Origin: WJMT01 sp964445575
GTDB lineage: Bacteria > Acidobacteriota > Aminicenantia > Aminicenantales > Aminicenantaceae
Direction: 5' to 3'
Assembly: GCA_964445575.1 (NCBI GenBank)
Contig: CAYULB010000003.1
Location: 1-64,000 of the forward strand
Length of the DNA: 64,000 bases
Below, in pieces: positions 43,738 through 51,436 of the stretch. The first letter of the stretch is position 1; each line of letters starts with the position of its first letter. The notes below the pieces were generated by a model that was given only the letters and a program-made list of their open reading frames with translations, ran no database searches and had not been told where the DNA came from. The position numbers were made by a program, and so were the translations under genes.

Positions 43738-43754
43738 GTAACATGTAGCGTTAC
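43738..43754. promoter_or_regulatory. Operator-like inverted repeat upstream of the AbiE pair
   Basis: GTAAC (43738-43742) and GTTAC (43750-43754) are perfect 5-bp arms seven bases apart, 16 bp upstream of the antitoxin ATG. A minus-strand TTGACA (43781-43786) and a TAAACT-like -10 around 43760 place this site near the transcription start, where the AbiEi protein would autorepress. Confidence 0.4.
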
Positions 43755-43786
43755 TTATAGTTTAAATATATCTAAATATATGTCAA

Positions 43787-44118
43787 GATAGCCGGCCTGA
43801 AAGACATATCCTGAGAGGCTGACTTTTCCTTTGCGGACATTGTACCAATAGTATGCAGGTGGTTCTGTTTCTGAAAATAGAACTTGGGGATAGGTTTTCC
43901 CAATAAAGATACTTCTCCCTCGTAGCCATATTCCCGATTTATTGAGGCACTCATTTTTGCGAAGAGTCTTGTGATGAACCTAAAATAATCTTGCGTTTCG
44001 CAGAAAATAATTACATAATACAAACGTCGCCATTTTTATGAATTAATCATATGCATACCCCACCAAGAACAATGAAAATGACATGTTTTTGCCATTTTTA
44101 AAGTAATGAGGAGGAAAT
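43787..44118. other. Spacer left of the GC-rich island
   Basis: No convincing gene. A minus-strand frame at 43772-44023 would encode 83 residues with a stretch like KMSASINREYGYEGEV that faintly recalls IS200/REP-type transposases. It lacks the His-U-His site and a ribosome-binding site, so it is not called. Base composition is low-GC up to about 44100, where it changes abruptly. Confidence 0.3.
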
Positions 44119-45798
44119 ATGAAAAAGATATTCTTGCCTAATAAAAGCATTTTGTCACTTGAGCAGTTTAGTCGTGTTATTGTCCTACTCGCATGCGCTA
44201 TGCTGCTCTTTTTTCAGGTGGTCTGCAGAAGGCAATCTCCTCCAGATCAAAAGGAGGTCGAAGCTCAGCCAGGAGTTTCTACTCATGCCTTAGTCGGCGG
44301 CGGAGAAACCGGCGATCTGTTCCATTCTTTTCTCAAACATCAACAAGACGGGTCGACATACAACATTCAATCCACAGCCTCCCGACTCTTACAGCAAAAT
44401 GACCTTGTTCCTTTCCTCAAGCGCTTAATCAATGAAGGCGATCGGGAAGCCCGTGCAGATGCTGCTTCGGTTCTAGCATGGGTCTCGGATCCGTCGGTTC
44501 TGGCAAGGGTCTCAAAATCCGATGTCCGCTATAAGGTCCTGAAAAAAGAGTTCCCGGATCGTTTGGCCGGCCTATCTGACGATCCTTACTGGCGTGTCCG
44601 CGCCAATGCGGCATTCGCCCTAGGCAAACTCGGATCCGGAGACGGCGCCCCGGCTAGAACCCTGGAGAATTTGACCGAAGACAAAGATCCCCGTGTTCGC
44701 GCAGCGGCGACTTTTGCCCTTGTTGAAGCAGGGGTAAAAGGTGCTGTCCCCAGGATAGAGGCCCGCCTGGCTGACATGATACCTGACGTCCGGATTGTCG
44801 CCGCAAACGCACTGGGCGTTCTGAAAAGCACGGACGCCGTACAATTGCTTCTCCAGGCTATGCATGATCAGCATCCTTTGGTTAGATCTGTAACCTACAG
44901 GGCACTCCAAAACATGGGCCCGGCCGCCGCGGAAGCGGTTCCAAACCTTATCGACGCCGCCTCCCGCGATTACCGTAATGAACGAGTCGCCCTCGAGGCA
45001 CTCGTGAAGATCATCGGAGAAATGAAGCAGCCTCTCTCTGATCCTGAATGGATACACGCCCTGGGTGAACGGGCCGGTGCGCTTGCCGGGCATCTTAGAG
45101 ATACCCGCCGAGGCCTGCTCAGCCGCGGCCTGTCGGAATCCCTGGTAAGGATCGCGGGTTGGCTGGGACCGGAGGATCGCAAGCGTTTTATCGATGACCT
45201 CGAGCTTCTCGATACCCGAAAAGACCAGAATTTCCGAAACCTCCATTTCGTCCTGGCGGGGATGTCTCAGCCAGGTCCCTTGCGCCAACGACTTCTAAGC
45301 AAGCAGAATGAGCAGGAGCTTCTGGAGAAGCTGGACCATGAGGATTCAACGGTCCGCCGTGCGGCTGCCATCGCCCTGGCGGAAGGCCGTCCTGACACGG
45401 TAATTCCCGCATTGCTCAAGGCTCTTTCCTGTCCCGATCCCCTAGCAGGGCTGGCCGCGGCACAGTCTCTTGCTTCTTTTGGGAAGCGGTCTGTAGACGG
45501 ATTGTTGATGCAATTGGACAACCCGGACACATTGGTGCGGATCCTGGCATGTTATGGCTTGGCACGGACTTGGGCCGATGAACGGCGCCCCATGGCTGAC
45601 CAGAAAGGAATAGAGACATTGAGAGTCCTAGCCGGCGATTTTGAGCAACCATTCGAGTTGCGCCAGCTCGCCTGGTGCGCATTGAACAGCATTTTGCGCG
45701 AACCCAGTCAGCTCTGTGACCCAGAAATCTTTCTTGCCAGCCTTCTGGACCGAATGGCCCTGCCGGATGAGGAACCAGCTCTCAATGACCATCAGTGA
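44119..45798 (+). CDS. HEAT/PBS-lyase-repeat lipoprotein
   Basis: A 559-residue protein. The N-terminus has a lipoprotein-like signal (ACAMLLFFQVVC, candidate Cys about residue 36; the signal is long). The remainder is built of helical repeats of about 31 residues with HEAT/PBS character, e.g. DPYWRVRANAAFALGKLGSG, DPRVRAAATFALVEAG and DSTVRRAAAIALAEG. Gaps between repeats are irregular at about 290-380. It would be a scaffold outside the inner membrane. The coding sequence is clearly GC-richer than the flanking genes, marking the start of a foreign island. An AGGAGG ribosome-binding site precedes the ATG. Confidence 0.85.
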   Translation: MKKIFLPNKSILSLEQFSRVIVLLACAMLLFFQVVCRRQSPPDQKEVEAQPGVSTHALVGGGETGDLFHSFLKHQQDGSTYNIQSTASRLLQQNDLVPFLKRLINEGDREARADAASVLAWVSDPSVLARVSKSDVRYKVLKKEFPDRLAGLSDDPYWRVRANAAFALGKLGSGDGAPARTLENLTEDKDPRVRAAATFALVEAGVKGAVPRIEARLADMIPDVRIVAANALGVLKSTDAVQLLLQAMHDQHPLVRSVTYRALQNMGPAAAEAVPNLIDAASRDYRNERVALEALVKIIGEMKQPLSDPEWIHALGERAGALAGHLRDTRRGLLSRGLSESLVRIAGWLGPEDRKRFIDDLELLDTRKDQNFRNLHFVLAGMSQPGPLRQRLLSKQNEQELLEKLDHEDSTVRRAAAIALAEGRPDTVIPALLKALSCPDPLAGLAAAQSLASFGKRSVDGLLMQLDNPDTLVRILACYGLARTWADERRPMADQKGIETLRVLAGDFEQPFELRQLAWCALNSILREPSQLCDPEIFLASLLDRMALPDEEPALNDHQ

Positions 45799-45810
45799 GG
45801 AGATCTAGCT

Positions 45811-46938
45811 ATGAAAAATTATCAAAGAAACAGGAAATCGATTTTAAATCCAAAGGCCTGCCGTTATACGGCTTTGTTATTCGCGGGCGTTATGTTACTT
45901 GTGTCCATCGGTCACATCAGCGCCGAGAAGCTCCTTTTCCTGACCTCCCTAGGTGGAGCCCGCGTCGCCGTGGACCATCAGATGAGGGTCTTTCCACCGC
46001 CGCCCGAGGAGGAACTGCTACTCATCATTGTGTATCCGCATCCAGACCAAGCCTTTTCCTTCGACGCTGGCAGCCCCGGGGAGCTTCGTATCGAGAGAGC
46101 CGTAGCCTTGGTCTTACCTGAAGAGTATGCCATAGAGTATGCCGACGAGATCGAGTGGTCAATCGATGACATAGGTGGGACACAGGCCGAAATCACGCCC
46201 GATCGCGGACCTGTCGTTGACATGGTCTTTCGAGGTCTTCCAGATCAAAACGATGACTTCGGAGAGAAGCGAATCACCGCGGCCGTCAGGGGCGTTTCTG
46301 ACAGCGTCACCGTCCGGGCTTTCTTCGATCCACAGGCACAAAACCATCCTGGAGGCGATAGTGAGCCGAACTGGTTTTATTATTGGAAGCAGATTGACAG
46401 CATTATTGGTGATCGTGATCGAAGCAGGTTAAGATACGAAGCTGGATTACAAGGTGAGGGAGGAGCACTGGTCACAGGCCAGTATAGATTTCCGCCTGAT
46501 ATCGTCATTCTTTCCGATGCCATTCTCAGTGCGAGCTGTGCTCAACGTATGATACCGACACGCCCTGGGCCGGGGCCGCACACATATGTTCCCACAGGCG
46601 TAAATGCGACAGGCATAGATTGTTTTGCAGAATCTGTTTGGCACGAATGGCAGCATCGAGAGGACATGTTTAATTGGTGGGGATCCAGACTCAACTATGC
46701 GGTGAAACGAAACCTTTGGGAAGATTATGAAGACAAAGACAACGATGATGTTCCACGCCACTATGAAGAGGCTGTGGGTTGGAGTGACAATTTCCCCCGT
46801 TGTAGCCCGAGTAGACCCTATCCCATTGTGAAGGATAATGAATCTTATTCTTACTGGACAGGCTGGTTGTGGCAAATTAGTGCAGCCGATCACCAGGACT
46901 GGTCGCGGGACGGGAAACAGTGGCCAAGTGGCCAGTAA
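45811..46938 (+). CDS. Exported protein with HEWQH zinc-metallopeptidase-like motif
   Basis: A 375-residue protein with an N-terminal signal (about 20-42; YTALLFAGVMLLVSIGHISAE). After an Ig-like beta-rich half (about 45-190) comes a region with VWHEWQHREDMFNWWG (about 275-290). This contains H-E-x-x-H, the zinc-binding motif of zincin peptidases, and an acidic segment (EDKDNDDVPRHYEEAV) lies about 25 residues on, where a third ligand could sit. The match is the five-residue motif only, so peptidase activity is a hypothesis. It starts 12 bp after the HEAT gene; its end overlaps the next gene. GC content is high. Confidence 0.75.
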   Translation: MKNYQRNRKSILNPKACRYTALLFAGVMLLVSIGHISAEKLLFLTSLGGARVAVDHQMRVFPPPPEEELLLIIVYPHPDQAFSFDAGSPGELRIERAVALVLPEEYAIEYADEIEWSIDDIGGTQAEITPDRGPVVDMVFRGLPDQNDDFGEKRITAAVRGVSDSVTVRAFFDPQAQNHPGGDSEPNWFYYWKQIDSIIGDRDRSRLRYEAGLQGEGGALVTGQYRFPPDIVILSDAILSASCAQRMIPTRPGPGPHTYVPTGVNATGIDCFAESVWHEWQHREDMFNWWGSRLNYAVKRNLWEDYEDKDNDDVPRHYEEAVGWSDNFPRCSPSRPYPIVKDNESYSYWTGWLWQISAADHQDWSRDGKQWPSGQ

Positions 46939-48874
46939 TCGAAAACAGGTGAACCGGAAGAACAGCGGAGAATTGTGGCCGGCTCTTCTTGCCGGTGTTT
47001 GCCTTTTCGTCCCCCTGGTTTTTGATCCCCGGGGCCACCTTCCGTTCTTTCCGCCCAAGGAAGCCGTCCTTCTCTTCGGCGTTTCCCTGGCGGCGGCTGC
47101 CGTGGTCATCTGCAGGCTCCGGAGTAATAGCGCTTCAAGGATTTTTTCCGCAACCCGGCTGCGACCTGACGTCACCATTCTTCTCCTGATGGCTTTGTTC
47201 TGGATCTGGAGCATCGCGGCCCCCTTGATGAAGATGGAGTCGGCAGCCGTTCACCTTCGGGGCACCATAAGGCTCACCGCGCTGGTCGCACTGGCCTTAG
47301 GTGCTGCGGCTGCAGCCGCAGCCGATCCGCGTTGGAGGGAACGTTTTGCAACAGTAGCCGCCCTTCCCGCGATCGTCATGGCGTTACATGCCCTGTTTCA
47401 GGCAGCGGGATGCGATCCGCTTAACATCTTTGGGTACGAGCTGTCCGATCTGAAAGGAAGGTGGCGTGTCTTCACCACCACGGGCAATCCCAACTGGACA
47501 GCCGGCTATCTGGCAGCTACGTCGCCGCTTCTGGCTTGGGTGGTCCACCGCGCCATATGGTTCAGGAAACCTTGCTTGGCGTGGATTGCGCAGGCATCCG
47601 TCTGGTCAATTCTGACTGCAGCGGTGCTGACAACCGGATCACGTCTGGGCCTGGCGGCGCTACTAGCCTCCGCTTTCTTGTGGTGGCAACATTTTAGATT
47701 TTCCTCGCTCTTCAGGAGGATAGGGACATTTATTGCCTGTAGTGCCCTTGCCGTCCTGATCGGGGTTGTGTCGGGATTTATTACTGCAGAACGCTTAACA
47801 GACAAGGCTTCAGTGGCGGGTCGCCTGATCTACGCACGAGCGGCGTGGGTCCTGATGGCAGACGCTCCGGTTACAGGCAGGGGGCTCGACCAATCAGGGC
47901 GGCTCCTTCCGAATGGCTTAGGTGAAGTCGTACCCCGACTTGGGCCGGGATGGACACCATGGATTCCAAAGACCCTTCTCGCTCGTGTGCCGAACGGCCT
48001 GCTTGAAACTACCATCGAGTCAGGCATAGTGGGTACGGCGCTTCTACTGGCCCTCTGGGCAATGGGACTGCACCGTGCGCTCTCCCGCAGCCGTGCCTGG
48101 AAAGGAGACCTTGTCCCTCTCGAAGCAGCCCTTGCCGGCGTTCTTGCCGCAACGGCAGTGTTGGCAATTGGGGACACACCTCTTCATAACCCCAACTTGG
48201 CGGTCTCTTTCTGGATGGTGGTGGGACTTTTAGCCGGTGGAGCTATCCGAGAGCAGATCAAGGCGCCGACCGTCACCGCTGAAGCGAATAGGTCATGGTC
48301 AGGGCGGGTTTTATATTTAGTACTAGCCGCAGCGGTACTCATAGGCGCCTGGACCGCCGTGCGGCAGGGCTTAGTTACGCTAATCGTCAACCGTCAAGCC
48401 TACCAGGCACATGCGGCCTTCATCTATAACCGTGACGCTGACGCGGAACGGATTTTTCGCAATATCCTGTCCCTCGATCCCACCCATCACGAATCATCTG
48501 TGGTTTTGAGCTGGTACTTGTTAGAGCAGGATCATCCACTGGAAGCGCTTGACCTGCTCGATCGCACGGAGCATTATGCTGTCTCGGCGGAAGCTTGGCT
48601 TGTCCGAGGGATTGCACTCCGTGACGCCGGCCGTCCGAAGGCCGCAGTTTCTGTGTTGGAGAATGCCGTAGCCGCAATTCCTGACCTTATGCGTGCCCAC
48701 ATCCTGCTCGGTGATATTTACGACGAGTTGGGTGACGCCCAGAGGGCAATGGAAGCTTACCGTCTTGTTCTGGAGAGCCCTCAAAATTCACCTGAGGCCC
48801 TCGCCTGGAAGGTACGCGTGCAGAAAAAGCTTTCCTGGCTCGACTCCTGGGAAGAGCTGGATTTCAATTGGTAA
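46928..48874 (+). CDS. O-antigen ligase/polymerase-like membrane protein with C-terminal TPRs
   Basis: About 648 residues from the GTG inside the end of the previous gene. ATG at 46838 would overlap it by 100 bp and GTG at 46949 is also possible. About 12 membrane helices are predicted by eye. The Wzy_C-type region has RVFTTTGNPNWTAGYLAATSP, where NPN and a Gly-rich loop match the O-antigen ligase family, and GLDQSGRLLP...NGLLETTIESGI near 315-360. Residues about 500-640 contain TPR-like repeats (LSLDPTHHESSVVLSWYLLE). Family enzymes transfer glycans onto lipid A, proteins or teichoic acids. It is the third gene of the GC-rich island. Confidence 0.8.
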   Translation: MASNRKQVNRKNSGELWPALLAGVCLFVPLVFDPRGHLPFFPPKEAVLLFGVSLAAAAVVICRLRSNSASRIFSATRLRPDVTILLLMALFWIWSIAAPLMKMESAAVHLRGTIRLTALVALALGAAAAAAADPRWRERFATVAALPAIVMALHALFQAAGCDPLNIFGYELSDLKGRWRVFTTTGNPNWTAGYLAATSPLLAWVVHRAIWFRKPCLAWIAQASVWSILTAAVLTTGSRLGLAALLASAFLWWQHFRFSSLFRRIGTFIACSALAVLIGVVSGFITAERLTDKASVAGRLIYARAAWVLMADAPVTGRGLDQSGRLLPNGLGEVVPRLGPGWTPWIPKTLLARVPNGLLETTIESGIVGTALLLALWAMGLHRALSRSRAWKGDLVPLEAALAGVLAATAVLAIGDTPLHNPNLAVSFWMVVGLLAGGAIREQIKAPTVTAEANRSWSGRVLYLVLAAAVLIGAWTAVRQGLVTLIVNRQAYQAHAAFIYNRDADAERIFRNILSLDPTHHESSVVLSWYLLEQDHPLEALDLLDRTEHYAVSAEAWLVRGIALRDAGRPKAAVSVLENAVAAIPDLMRAHILLGDIYDELGDAQRAMEAYRLVLESPQNSPEALAWKVRVQKKLSWLDSWEELDFNW

Positions 48875-48891
48875 TTAGGGGGTAATTAGGG
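48870..48891 (+). repeat. Two tandem 11-bp repeats at the end of the island
   Basis: GGTAATTAGGG occurs twice directly after one another (48870-48880, 48881-48891). The stop codon of the O-antigen-ligase-like gene lies in the first copy. GGTCGCACC follows. Composition falls back to low GC after about 48900, so this may mark the right island boundary. Confidence 0.5.
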
Positions 48892-49368
48892 GGTCGCACC
48901 GTGCTATTTCAATTGCTTTAAAACAATCATGCGGACCGATATGCCTATTTTTCAACAAGGACGATATCTTTTCCTGACCTCTTTGTTATATTCAAATACA
49001 AACTTTCGACCCACATCTTTCGACTCATCTTTCCCCAATTTTCCAGCACTATACAGCTGTCTTGACTTCTTTGCGCAGGTCCGTAAGCCTATTATTAGAA
49101 AGTTCTGTGCCTCTGCTGACAGTCTGTTCTATCCACAGCAAGGGCAATGCCGCTGATCTTATGGGGATCTCTCCTCAAATTGAGCATGATGAGATGGGAT
49201 TGGTTTCCCTATTTATTTGAGTGCTTGAGTGACGGCATCGTCGACGGCTCCTGAAAAAGAGATAAAATCGGAAATTCGGCTTAATTTCTTCGATAGGTGG
49301 GTTGGTGAATGTTGTTGACTTTGATATCCGGATAAATCATAATATGAACAAGATTTGACTGGGGAAAA
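48892..49368. other. Gene-free spacer right of the island
   Basis: No open frame is convincing. A plus-strand stretch at about 49135-49220 reads NAADLMGISPQIEHDEMGLV without a start and could be a remnant, but no family is recognised. No tRNA or attachment site was identified. Confidence 0.3.
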
Positions 49369-49662
49369 ATGAGAAAGTTAAATGAAATTAAGAGAATCCT
49401 TGCTGAAAATAAACAGGAGATCATTAATAAATTTGCAGTAAAGGAAATGGGAATTTTTGGCTCTACTCTGACTGATGAACAATCAAAAGACAGTGATATT
49501 GATATTCTGGTGGAATTTTCCAGACCTGTGGGTTTTATCCATTTTATGAGACTGGAGAATTATCTTTCTGATTTACTGAAGATAAAGGTGGATTTAGTTA
49601 CCAAGGATGCTTTAAAACCCTATATTGGTAAAATAATTCTTGAGGAAGTGGTTTATGTCTGA
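49369..49662 (+). CDS. MNT-type minimal nucleotidyltransferase antitoxin
   Basis: A 97-residue protein with the complete minimal nucleotidyltransferase motif: MGIFGSTLTDEQSKDSDIDI (G-S then D-x-D, about residues 26-45), followed by LVEF. In HEPN-MNT toxin-antitoxin pairs this enzyme adds AMP to Tyr of the HEPN ribonuclease, inactivating it. The start of a HEPN gene overlaps its end by 8 bp (ATGTCTGA), the usual operon order, but the HEPN gene is broken. GGGGA precedes the ATG. Confidence 0.88.
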   Translation: MRKLNEIKRILAENKQEIINKFAVKEMGIFGSTLTDEQSKDSDIDILVEFSRPVGFIHFMRLENYLSDLLKIKVDLVTKDALKPYIGKIILEEVVYV

Positions 49663-49843
49663 TCAGAGGAAGAGAGAATTCCGCGACTATATCAATGATA
49701 TTCTTGAAGCCACACATAATATCCATGAATTCACTCAGACTGAGGTCAGGAAAACCTTTCGTGAACTTTCTGTCAAACACAGGTATAAGAAAACTTCCTC
49801 CGTGGTCCTCAATAGAAAGATTTATCTCCTGTGGGAGAGATGA
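49655..49843 (+). pseudogene. Truncated HEPN toxin
   Basis: The first 27 or so residues (RKREFRDYINDILEATHNIH) match the N-terminus of DUF86/HEPN proteins. From about 49735 the frame runs through unrelated sequence, the antisense of an epimerase remnant, and ends at 62 residues. A full HEPN domain has about 110-130 residues with an R-x4-6-H ribonuclease motif, which is absent. The toxin is therefore predicted to be inactive. Confidence 0.7.
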
Positions 49844-50297
49844 CAATAATAAGAGTATTTCTTTAAAATCAATGATCCCTTTTCCTATCTGGCAGGGAAA
49901 TGACTCTAATCCTTTAGAGTTTAAAAAAATTCCTCCATCTTTAATATGGGTTGACACAACCCAAGGAAGGATTCTTCTCACAGCTTGAATGAGTTCTTCG
50001 AGCATGGTAAGTAAATTCATGGTATCAAGACATATCCATAGGAATGTGCTGGGCTCCTCCCCATTCAATGTAAAGTTCTTTATCAGCCGCATAGTCAGCC
50101 AGTTCTTTTAAATAAGAATCACCCACTTGTTTATGGTCTTTAGAAGACAATCCAGAAAACTGAACTCCTTGGGCATGGTTCTCCACAGCCCATGTCAATG
50201 TTTCCATGGGAGTCAGCCCTAAAGGAAAAAGTCCATAATTGTCTATTCCTAATTTAAACTTCTTCTTTCTCTTTTCTTCACTCACTTTACTCACCAA
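49735..50297 (-). pseudogene. Remnant of a sugar-phosphate isomerase/epimerase (TIM barrel)
   Basis: On the minus strand the first 85 residues (FKLGIDNYGLFPLGLTPMET, VQFSGLSSKDHK and LADYAADKELYIEWGGAQ) match the N-terminal strands of the xylose-isomerase-like TIM-barrel family. After a frame change near 50035 the C-terminal part follows: ICLDTMN, VVSTHIKDGG, QIGKGIIDFKEIL, EINLSIEDHGG. About 100 residues between them are missing, and the true C-terminus is lost at the junction with the HEPN gene. Start TTG. Confidence 0.75.
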
Positions 50298-50416
50298 TCA
50301 TTGAATTATCCTTTTTTTTTATCTATAATAATTTATTATTATAAAAATAAAAACATATTGGGGAAAAGCAAAGCAATCATTTAAAGACAAAACATCACAT
50401 TTTATTCTGTGAGAAA

Positions 50417-51436
50417 ATGTTTGACAATTTCGTTAACCTTGCTCCGGATGCGGTTATCATGACTGATTTAAGAGGAATCATCATCAATGCCTCCCAGCAA
50501 GCACTTGAGCTCTTTGGCTATACACACAGAAATGAACTCATAGGAAAAAGCTTTTTTGATATGGTAGCCCCAGAATCCAAAGCAAAATCCATCATATACA
50601 TGAATCAAACTTTAAAAAGGGGTGTTACAAAAAAACTGGAGTACGCACTTCTCAAAAAAAACGGAAACCCCTTTACTGGAGAAATAAGCATCTCTGCTGT
50701 TGAAAGAAAAGACAATCAAAAAGTATTTGTGGCCATTATCAGGGATGTCACTGAACATAGGTCGGCTCAAAACCAGCTTAAAGAATCCATTAAAGAGAAA
50801 GAATATCTTCTTCAGGAAATCCACCACAGAGTGAAGAATAACCTTCAAATCATATCCAGCATACTTGATATGAGCAGTATGAGGATCAACCATCCTCAGT
50901 CACAAAATCTTATCAAAGATGCCCAGTCAAAGATACAGACCATGGCATTTATTCACTCTCAGCTTTATCGAAGTGAAAAATTTGATCAAATTAAAATGCA
51001 TGACCATATTAAAGAATTAGTCAAATATCTCCAGGCTGTTTATGCCAATAAAAAACAAATAACCTATCATTTAAATATTTCAGATGTGGACCTTCCTTTA
51101 ACCCAAGCCATTCCCTGCGCTTTGGCTCTAAATGAGCTGATTTCCAATTCTTTTAAACACGCTTTTAACCAAAAAAAACAAGGAACCATTGAGGTGAGCA
51201 TGAAAATTTCTGCAGGAACTGTTTTTTTAACCGTAAGAGATGACGGAGTAGGAGTCAGTGATGAAATCAATATATACAAAACTCAAAGCCTGGGTATGAA
51301 ATTGGTCCGCAATCTGGTCCAAAAACAGCTTAAAGGCAAATTTGAAATGATCAGGAAAAAATATACTGAATTTTATATTGAATTTCCTTCTTATTCACAG
51401 GAGGTCAGTTATGACAAATATCATGGTAGTGGATGA
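50417..51436 (+). CDS. PAS-containing sensor histidine kinase (HWE/HisKA_2-like)
   Basis: A 339-residue soluble kinase. A PAS domain occupies about residues 5-118 (MTDLRGIIINASQQALELFGY; GNPFTGEISISAVERKDN). The phosphoacceptor region is EYLLQEIHHRVKNNLQIISSI (about 135-155), a HisKA_2-type box with HHRVKNNLQ. The ATPase has ALNELISNSFKHAF (N box), VRDDGVGVSD and SLGMKLVRNL. No membrane span is present, so it senses a cytoplasmic signal. Its last codons overlap the next gene by 26 bp, so the products are coupled. Confidence 0.9.
   Translation: MFDNFVNLAPDAVIMTDLRGIIINASQQALELFGYTHRNELIGKSFFDMVAPESKAKSIIYMNQTLKRGVTKKLEYALLKKNGNPFTGEISISAVERKDNQKVFVAIIRDVTEHRSAQNQLKESIKEKEYLLQEIHHRVKNNLQIISSILDMSSMRINHPQSQNLIKDAQSKIQTMAFIHSQLYRSEKFDQIKMHDHIKELVKYLQAVYANKKQITYHLNISDVDLPLTQAIPCALALNELISNSFKHAFNQKKQGTIEVSMKISAGTVFLTVRDDGVGVSDEINIYKTQSLGMKLVRNLVQKQLKGKFEMIRKKYTEFYIEFPSYSQEVSYDKYHGSG
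51399..51410 (+). promoter_or_regulatory. Ribosome-binding site that fixes the hybrid kinase start
   Basis: AGGAGG at 51399-51404 lies six bases before ATG 51411. This supports a start at MTNIMVVDDE rather than at 51378, where no such site is seen. Confidence 0.8.

Noticed and set aside
43772..44023. 83-residue minus-strand frame with faint similarity to IS200/REP-type transposase
   Set aside because: No His-U-His motif, no catalytic Tyr context and no ribosome-binding site; the resemblance is a few residues only.
44586..45682. Long minus-strand frames antisense to the HEAT-repeat gene
   Set aside because: Shadow frames that arise in GC-rich coding sequence; the plus-strand frame has signal, repeats and a ribosome-binding site.
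46447..47214. 255-residue minus-strand frame across the end of the HEWQH gene and the ligase start
   Set aside because: Arg-rich, low-complexity translation with no domain; antisense to two supported genes.
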